Positions 1 through 9,800 of a stretch of 64,000 nt of DNA are shown one piece after another. A model generated the notes under the pieces. The model was not told the DNA's origin, ran no database searches, and saw only the letters and a list, made by a program, of their open reading frames with translations. Source of the DNA: Chiridota heheva (taxonomy: Eukaryota; Echinodermata; Holothuroidea; Apodida; Chiridotidae); assembly GCA_020152595.1 (NCBI GenBank), contig JAIGNY010004475.1, positions 1,974,001-2,038,000 of the forward strand, written 5' to 3'. The stretch's first letter is position 1. Every line of letters starts with the position of its first letter. The translations under genes were made by a program, and so were the position numbers.

Positions 1-718
1 GCTTTAATGCAATTTATCACTACCACTTTCAAGGACAGATTGGCAGGGGGGGGGGAAAGGAGGGCGGTGTCAGGGGGTCCTGACTCCTCCTTTTGGAATT
101 TCACCAATACACTTCTTACACTAAAGCCATACATTTTCATGACTTGATCTTGGATTCCAAGGCTTTTGAAAATCCTGAATCCATGCCTGATTTTACACAT
201 TTATGCCAAATTTCATAGAGACCATGGCTAACACTCATAATCTTAACCAGGCTACTCTATTTGTTGGCTTGGTTTGGTTTAGCTTACCAAGGTTTATAAC
301 ATGCCGACAGAACTCTATTGGAATATTCATATCATCATGATGCCAGTAATCATTTTATTAATCAGTTATGGAAGCCAAAGCTTTACTGCAATGCCATAGA
401 GGCCCCTTTGTTATCAAATTCCTGTGAAAAGGAACTTAAAAGGATTATTTAGGGGTCAAGAAAGTCAATCTTATATGAAAGAGGACTTCAAAAGAAACAA
501 AATGGTGAAGAAAACATTTAAAAATAATTATTCTGTTAAGGAGATATTTAATTTTAAAGCTTGGTATAATTTGTGTAGAAGATGGAATTGCTTAATCCCT
601 CAATTAATCCTTTAACATTAGTCCATGTAATTCATCAAAATTATTACCTCACTCTTGAGAATATGGTTTTGTAGGAAGTTCTTAAAATTAAAATGTTTTT
701 TATGTCCTTTATCCTTAC
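1..718. other. fucosidase 1 intron 4, no exon seen
   Basis: No fucosidase exon 5 (NDRWG...HGG) was found here, so the gene continues beyond the left edge. The stretch is AT-rich with a G-run at about 46-54 and one copy of a dispersed repeat (see 424-590). Confidence 0.5.
424..590. repeat. dispersed repeat family, copies at 424, 1540, 2010 (inverted), 41730 (inverted)
   Basis: The block reading AGGATTA-TTAGGGGTCAA, then TCTTATATGAAAGAGG and GTTTGGTAT-ATTTGTGTA recurs at about 1540-1690 in the same orientation. Diverged inverted copies lie at about 2010-2135 and 41730-41830. No coding content was recognised. Confidence 0.6.
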
Positions 719-851
719 CTGTCATTATACAGCCATGCTAGAAATTGGTGGCATTCCAGTAATCGCTACTGGCCTCCCAGTCACCATCTGTCCACACAAC
801 ATCTGGTTCATACTGATGAACAATCTCCTGCAGCTGAGGGCTTACTACAAA
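719..851 (-). pseudogene. fucosidase 1 exon 4, one base deleted
   Basis: Carries the catalytic nucleophile motif VVWTDGDWE. Acceptor CTCAG (852-856), donor GTAAGG (713-718). The length, 133 bp, breaks phase (the paralog exon is 137 bp). Immediately after the N-A-T-N-F codons a TAG appears at 738-740, while A-W-L-Y-N resumes one base out of frame, so one base is missing near 741. Confidence 0.85.
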
Positions 852-3800
852 CTGAGGGAGATAATAATTAGTCAATTTCATATTTGGAAGTGATGTCATA
901 GGATTAATTAGATGAATGCAAGGCAATTAAGTCATGAAGGTTTTATAGAGCACTTCACAATTCTTTACATTTGGTACATTTGGAACTAATTATTATTTGA
1001 ATTTTGTGATTAAACAAATAAAATTAAAAGAATGAATGTTGAGGATATCCTTACATAGAAGAAGAAGATCGAGAGGGGAAAATATCATGTCCAGATAACC
1101 AAATTGAACTCTTTAAGACAGCTGTTATTGTGAGCTTTACAAATTTCTAAAAAGCAAAGAGTATGGTCATGATGTAAACAACTTTGCTCTGCAGCAGAGG
1201 CTTAAAAAGTCTTAGCAAGACAGTGAAAAGGCAAGAAAATTTCTTTCCATTTTGACAAAAATTGGATTTTAATTGGTTAAGTGTTAAACCCCTTTCCCCT
1301 TTTGCCCCATCTCCACCGAAGCATCATACCAATTCCAGCTTCAAACACTTGCTTTGGTGAATGAGGTGTGAAGTGAAAGACTTATACTGTTTTGACACTC
1401 GAGAATGTGAATCTGTATTTAAAGGATTAGATCAAGGGTCAGGCACGTCCATTTCATATAAAAGCAAAATTATTCTACATCCTAGATTTTGTCCTGCAAT
1501 TTTGTGGCCAAACAACCATTTCTGCATTACAGTATATTAAAGGATTAGTTCAGGGGTCAAACTTAAGTCTATCTTATATGAAAGAGGGGTTTTAAAAAAA
1601 CACAGTGGTAAAGAAAGCATTCAAAATCTTTTTCTGTTGAGATATCTAAGTTTAAAGTTTGGTATCATTTGTGTACAAATGACTGAAATCAGAAAAGTTG
1701 TGATGTCATAGCCTCAGATTCCTCAAAATCTTTCTACATTCTATCATAATTTGTTCTGCGATTTTGTGGCCTAACAACCATTCGATATGTTAGGAAGGTA
1801 ATTCAACAGAATCTAGTAAGGTTAATTACAATCTACCACCTGAAGAAAAATTCAAGAAAAAATAATTCAAATGGTAAGAGTTTAATTAATTTTCATCAAA
1901 ATACATTTACAATTGTTAAGAATGTGAGGATGAAGGCACCAAACTTACATAGTAGACTTAGTACACCAGTCATTTCTACACAGATAAGACAGTGTTTTCA
2001 ACAGTAATGAATCCTTAACAGAATAAGCATTTTGAATGCTTTCTTTTTTAATACTTTCTTCACCAATTTGTGTCTTGAAAAATTATCTTTCTTATAAAAT
2101 GGACCTGCTTGACCACTGAACTAATCCTTTGACAAAGTTTGTATCTGTTGGAAACAACAAGATAAGAGTACTTCATCTGTAACTCCTTCTTTTGTTTCAG
2201 TTTCTAGCTAAACATTTCATTAAACTTACCTCCATATATTTACTGCTTTGAAAATTGTTGCTCTTGTCCAAGAGGTAGAGAGGGTTAAACCATTCATACA
2301 GAGAGAAATACAGACCAAACCTCACATCTGTCCTTGACCGCACAGATGCAGCAAGGTCACCTAAAGGATGAACAAGAAATGGACACCAGTTACAAGGGTG
2401 CATCCAGACGCCTCCATGCCTGTTTGATGGCACTCAAAAAATGTATTTGCCCTTCCGAAGCAAGTGTTGCAGAATGAGCATGTATAAGGAATGGGGGGAT
2501 TTGCACCACTGAAATCCAATATTACAGGGATTAAATAGGTTTTCTTTGTTGCTTATAGTGACATACATATTTTTATCTTGACATATTTTAAAGGAGCACT
2601 GAGGGTAGTGTTGGAGTGGTTGGGTTGGAGTGAGTAATGACTTGGGAAAAGGTGTGGGTGTTGGGGTTGAGCTGGTTTAGGTATTTAGAGACTAGGATTT
2701 TTCTTCCTTCAGAGTATGAGACGTTTTGAAGGGTTTTAATCTTGGAGACCTCCTTCTCCCGAGCCACTTGGGGCAGGAGTTGGAGAAGGCAGGGTGATTC
2801 CTGGAGCAGTTTATGCAGTTGGGTTCATTTTTGCAGCTTGTGTGACCATTCGAGGGGGAGTTACATGCGGCATAACAGGATTGGGAGAGATGGGGTGGAG
2901 AGGGGGGAAAAGTGGGTGGAGAGTGGGGAAAAAGCGGCTGGAGGAAAAAGAGGCTGAGGGAGAGGAAGGTTGTTTGAAGCGTTTTTGAGTGGGTACTGAA
3001 GTTTGAGGGGGTCTGATGTCTCCATGATGATGGAAACAAAACGGAAATTAGAGGGTGAAAAATAATTTACAGAAGACAAAACAAAATAAGAAGGGGTGAA
3101 AAGGGGGATAGCAGGTACCCAGGGAGCAAGGAGGGGTGAAAAAGAAGGGTCAAAGTGGAGAAACAGGGTGCAATGGGAGGTGGATGGAGGTGAGGAGAAG
3201 CCCAGGAGCTGCCCACACAAGGCAGCAAGCTCCACTGCGATGTGTTATAAGCTAAGCTAACAATGGGTGTAGGCGGGAAAGGAAGAAAATCAGAACGGTT
3301 TCACCAAAAATCTAATGGAAAAATTGGAAAATCCCAAGTCACAGAAATAAAGAAATACTCAGAAAAACATAAATGAACGGAAAATTAGAGACAAAAAAAA
3401 GGTGAATGGAAAAAGTTAATTTGAGTGAAATAATGTGCACTGCTGTGTTGCATCTTGTCACGTTGACGTTCAGCTGTGAAAACATATTCTGTACATTGTG
3501 ATTTATTAACTTTCATTCAGCCCATGCTTTGTTCACCTATCGTGCCCACAGCAATCAAGCCTGCAGTGTCACTTTTCAATAGGCCACTACAGCCCTGCAT
3601 CAGAATCATTCCATTACAAGCAAATAGCCTCACCCAAAACATCTCTTGCAGGTCCTACATCCTTAGCATTCCAGTTCCAGGAGTAATTAGATGGCCACAG
3701 AGTGTATCCCTCATGATGCTTGCTGGTCAAAACCACATACCTGGTTTAAAGGCAAAAGAGAAGAAAGTGAATAAGTTTCTATTATAAAGAATGGCAATAC

Positions 3801-6800
3801 AGTACTTCTGTAGTTTCTTTTGTGTCAAAGTTCAGTGATACTGACAAGGAGGGGATGGGTGGAAGTTTAAATGAAATATAAACAACCATTTAGAACACAC
3901 CTGAAAGCTACTGTACATATGCTAAGACCAATTACAACCCTTCAATATACATGTATTGCAAACTACAATCATGGTCAAAAGTAGTTGGGATAAATCCCCA
4001 CTTCCCTTGATCAATGTTGAAAATCGTATTTCACCATGTTTTTTGCAAACCGCACAACATTGAAAGAGGGGAGGTGGGGGAAAATACCATTTAAAATTGT
4101 TGAACGGTTTTGTCCCAACACTTTTGGTCACGATTGTAGCCATATAAGCATACACACAACAAGCTACCAATTATAACCAGCTCACAGAACACTATCAAGT
4201 TTCTTTAAGTCTTCTTGAAACTATAGCAGAAACAACTTATCCATAAAAGAGGTTGCTAGAAGTTTGTTTGAACTCATGATTTCATAGCAGGCTCAGACAC
4301 TTGTCCACTGTAACTCCTTCTTCAAGGAACAAATATATAATATTTAACCCTTACTCTCCCAAGGTTCCAAAAATAGAATAAGCTATTTCTGAAATTTTTG
4401 GAAAGAGGATTTTTTCAGCACTTTCTGTTCCATTTGTACCAAAACAAGTTCGACTTTTATGAAAGCTAACATGTTGAACTTTCCAAAAATGTGCATATTT
4501 CCAAACTCAGATATGCAAATTAGGTCATTAAATTAGCATATTAGGTCTCCAAACATTCTATCTTTATGACACGCTTGTGCCTTGTGGCTAAATAGCAAAA
4601 AAATATGGATAGAATTTCTGAATCGTCCTTGGAAAGACCTTTCATTTGATACTATTCATGGATTTTTAGGAATCAGAAGAAAAAAATGACGCAAATATGA
4701 AAAATTTGGTACATTTTGACCTAAAAATTATCCCCCGATTCTGTAAATAATTTATCTAATAGTGTATGGCACTAAATTTTCCAAAAAAATGCATTTTCCC
4801 CTTCTATGATGTCCAAAACTAATAGAATGCAGAAAAACAAGATGTTTACATCATCATTTGCAAAAAATAAAATAAGAAATTATGCAAATGATATGCAAAT
4901 TAGGTCATTTACCTCAGTTATTATGCACGAAAGTGTTTTTGTTTATTTCTGACCCAATTTCAGCCATTACAAGCTTCACAGCTACTTTTATGTTGATAGA
5001 CTATGCTGATTATCTATTGAACACTTACTTCTGTTCATTCCATGGAATTCATAAGAAATGTTTGCGAAAAGGTCCAAATTTGTAAAGTCTTCTGCTATAC
5101 CTTGTTGCTGCAAATAGAATTAAAAAAAAAAAAAAAAAAAATTGCAACTATATTCATTCAACTTACTTTAGTTTGGTCTTCCCATAACCAGTTACCGAAG
5201 ATCTCGTGTCGATCCCAGTCACTCTCCACCAGTACTTCCCACAGATGATAGTCTTTATCGGCTGCAGGGATGACCTTCGACCGTTGTATCTCCTGCAGCC
5301 GAGCATTCCGCTCTTCCTCCCTGGTTTTGAAGGCAGCTTTTTCCGCTGCAGTCGGATTTTCTTTGAGTGGTGATGGTGGCGAGACTGCAGCGGAAGGCCT
5401 TGAAGAGGGGCCTGGGCTCATCTTCAACGGTCTGTCCCTCTTCCTCTTAGGTTGGGAAGTAGCGGGCGGCTCGTCCTCTTCAAGCATACGCATAACATGT
5501 TATCGCATAACATGTTATTGTGGTTTCTAGTAGCGGGCGGCTCGTCCTCTTCAAGCATACGCATAACATGTTATTGCATAACATGTTATTGTGGTTTCTA
5601 ACCTGCCCCACAATTTTGTGGTAGCCGTGGGGACAGACTTTTACAGCCGGGAAGCCCGGGGGTACATACAGGGGTCCAAAATGTTTGTTTTATCGATCTA
5701 GTCATCACCACAACAGTGGCATAGCCAGGGGGAGGGGAAAAGGATCATGGTCCCAAAAAATGGGGCATCAAAATAATGTACCGGTACTAGGCCTATATAC
5801 AAGCATTTTCCTCTAAATGGGCCTGGGGCACCCCCAACATGTGTATTTTGCCCTAACATGGGGACCCCTACTCCACTTTTCCCCATAAAATTGTGATTTC
5901 GGCCCCTGAAATAATGGAACTTGGATTTTGTGAAATTGGGAATACACATATTTCAGTAGGCCTAAATTTACAATTTTGCCATTAAGAAATACATATATTT
6001 CAGTCCATTTAGAAATGTTATTATTGGGGTTCAGCTTTCATTTGTTTCATCCGGGCTATTATAGAAAGGACCTAAGTCCTTTTTTTAAATGTGATTTTAG
6101 TGTCCCTTTTACTTGTTTATCGTAACAAGCAAAAAATCCCCACTAATTTATCATTATAATTCTATAAGCCTTATTTTATTACTACACATTTACAATGTAG
6201 TACTTTCGCTATTTTTGGAAGAAAACACTTACCAACTCCGTAATTTGGAACAGATCACTATCCATCTCAGCAGGCTCTATATTCTCCTCTTCCTCAATCT
6301 GGTCGAGTTCTGGTACATCTTCTTCATCAGAAGTACCTTCCAACCCCTCTGAGTCATCATTATTCTGAAGAAAACATAGGAGTCGGAAGGCACGTTCAAC
6401 GTTGTAACTTATGTCTCGCCATTTTGTGATGTCGAATGTGCGAGGAAAATATTAAAAAAAGACGCAAATTGACGTCATCATCAGAGACCTTTTAGGCAAG
6501 TAGAGGGGGTGATATGTTATTGTAATAGTTAGTCTGAACGATCTATTTCTCCTCTACCCGTAGAGATTTTAAAAATTCCAATACAATGTTTGGGCCGTTT
6601 TTTATAATTTTTTGATCAGAAAAGGTCCAAAATGGCCCAAAATCACAGATTTTGGCATATTTTCTCCAAAAAAACACAAACATTGACCAAGTACAAGTAA
6701 AAATCGTGTAGCAACCAACAATTCAAACTATCTTTATACTTTACCTGAAGAAAAACAAATAGAAAAAATATTCACGTATGACATTCGTCTTTAAAAAAAA

Positions 6801-9800
6801 AAAAAAAAAAAAATGCCGTTTTTTTTAAAAATGCACTTTTTTGTAACGATTTTACTCAAAAAATTTCAATCCAACCCCCCAACAAAATAACCATATTATG
6901 AAAGATCTATTCAATCTGGTTTGAATGAACGTATTTGCAGCTCTATAGGATTTTGGGAAGGTACTCATAAAAAAATTTGGAAAATGGATCGTAACTGTCA
7001 CGGTCACCGTGACGCTGGGAGAGTAAGGTTAATATACCTCCAACAATTTTGTGATGTCAGACATAAAAACAAATTTTAAGCTCAGCTTTGAGCTTGTCAA
7101 GAGGTCATAGGAGCTTATAGTACAATAATCATAATAACTTTAATTGGCTAGAGAAGAGCTAACAAATTGTTAGAGCCTTTACAAATGAACTTTGTCAGTT
7201 AGTTTACTTCAAAATTATAAATGAAAAGGTTCCAATTGTAAACTCATGACAAGCTAATAATAAATTGTAATGAGCTTGCAATTTTCAAGAGGTGTATCAT
7301 TCTAAATCATTTTGGGGACATCATCCAAATTCATTAAGGGTATCAATCTAAATCATTATGGGTATCATTCTAAATCATTATGGGGACATCATTTAAATTC
7401 ATTATGAGCATCATTCTAAATCAATATGGGAACATTCAAATTCAATATGGGTATCATTCTAAATCATAATGGGTATGGGATATCATTCAAATTCATTATG
7501 GTATCATTCAAATTCATTATGGGTATCATTCTAATTCATTATGGTATCAATCTAAATTATTATGGGGATATCATTCAAATTCATTATGGTGTCATTCTAA
7601 ATCATTAAGCAGACATCATTCAAATTCATTATGGTATCATTCTAAATCATTATGGGGACATTTAAATTCATTATGGGTATCATTCTAATCTAAATCATGG
7701 TGACATCATTCTAATTCATTATGGGTATCAATCTAAATCATTATGGAATATTATTCAAATTCATTATAGGCATCATTCTAAATCATTATGCAGACATCAT
7801 TCAAATTCATTATGGTATCATTCTAAATCATTATGGGGACATTCAAATTCATTATGGGTATTATTCTAATCTAAATCATGGGACATCATTCTAAATCATT
7901 ATGGGTATCAATCTAAATCAGTATGGTATCATTCTAAATCATAATGGGTATAGGGGCATCATTCAAATTAATTATGGGTATCATTCTAATTCATTATAGG
8001 TATCATTCTAAATCATTATGGGTACCAATCTAAATCATTGTGGGGATATCATTCAAATTTGTTATGGGTATCATTCTAAATCATTATACAGACATCATTC
8101 AAATTCATTATGAGGACATTCAAATTCATTATGGGTATCATTCTAATCTAAATCATGGGGACATCATTCTAAATTATTATGGGTATCATTCTAAAATCAT
8201 TCTAAATCATTATGGTATCAATCTAAATCATTATGGGGTTACTATTCTAAATCATTATGGCATCATTCTAAATCATTACAGATATCTATCTAAATCATTA
8301 TGGGTACATCATTCTAACCATTATTGGGATATCATTCTAATTATTATGCTGACATCATTCTAACTCATTATGGGTATCATTCTAAAACATTATGGAGATA
8401 TCATTCTAAATCATTATGGGGATATTAAGAATGTATTTGAGCTAGGACAGAAACTTTCTATAAATTAGTCTAATGATTCACCCATGTCATTGTTAATCTA
8501 TGTGCACATCATCATGGTATGACTCATTACCACCTACTTACAAAAACTATTGCGGTATGCACAGCTGCAAGAATGGGTGAAGAACTTCATTTTCTACAAA
8601 CAAAGAGCTCATATTATTTCCAACACTATGCAGGTGTTTTACCAAATAAACTTGTGTGTTTTACTCAAAACAATTATCACACTGATGACAATCTTATTTT
8701 TTATCAATTCATCAGGAAACCATAATTTACTAAGTAAATATACTTTCTTTTGTTATAGTGGCCATCTATATTTGATGAGATTTCAATTAAATTTACTTGG
8801 GGCAAAGAAAAGTTCACCCATTGAATTTCATAATTTGGTAAGCTTTAAAAGCTACAGTATATATTAGTATTTAGCTGACTTTTTTTACATATGGCCCACC
8901 AGTCACTTCGTTTAGCCTATTACTTCAAAAACTGGGCTAATTTTCATGATTTTAAGGGGAAAATACCATTCAAGGGGTACTTTTATACATTTTTTGTCAT
9001 TTTTGCAATCAATTGGCCCACCAGTGAAAATTCAGGGAGTCAGGATGGGAGGGGAGGCATAATGGGAAGGGACATAGGACAGGAGGGAAACCAGGGTGGG
9101 ACGGCATGGTCAGAGGGGATGTAAGGTGGGAGGGAGGCAAAATGGAAACGATAGGCTGGGCATGATGCAAAGTGAAGGGGATTGATCGAGGCAGGGTATC
9201 AGGAGAGGCAGGGTGAGAGGGGCAGTAGGGCATGCCCCCTTTCCCTGGGACCCACCTCTTCATGTAAAAAGGACATATATAACTATGCAAAACAGTACAA
9301 ATCAAAACAAAAGTTTTCAACAGTCAAGGTTTCAAAACTTTGGTGATCATGTGAAGAAGGAAGTTACAAAATTTAATCCCTCACTGCTACACTGTATAAT
9401 AGAGGAAGAGGTTACAGTACTTTATTTTGTAATAAGTAACCAAACAAATGCAAAAATATTGGAATGATTGATGGAGGAAACAGCTAGTAGTTGATAAGTA
9501 TTCAAAGAGATACAAACATGAAAGGTATAATCTGTTAGCCATACCACTTCCAGAACCCTGGTCACATGGATAAGAAGTACACTTTCCTGTACTTCCTTCC
9601 TATACAACCTATTTAATCAGCAGGGCTTGTTAATCCAGTTCATGTACTGTAGTGGAACCAATACATGTTTTAATCTAAAAAACAAAGACTTGTTATTGAT
9701 GATCACAAACTTTTAAAGTTCAGTTGTTTTTAGAACAGGCCAATTTTTGAGTCAATCATTTTCTTCCAATCTTATTTTGTCCTTTCCATTCTCCATGCTT

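Larger units (their letters stand above)
4348..7028 (-). mobile_element. piggyBac-like DNA transposon, TTAA-flanked, 2.68 kb
   Basis: Flanked by TTAA at 4344-4347 and 7029-7032. The left end reads CCCTTACTCTCCCA (4348-4361), and the right end is the inverse of CCTTACTCTCCCA (7016-7028): 13 matching bases with one extra C at the left tip. TTAA target sites and C-rich inverted ends are the hallmark of piggyBac. Inside, on the minus strand, are an acidic exon (6233-6364) and a basic, proline-rich exon (5158-5490). No DDD transposase domain was recognised, so the element is probably non-autonomous or deleted. It lies in intron 1 of fucosidase 1, in the gene's own orientation. Confidence 0.72.
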
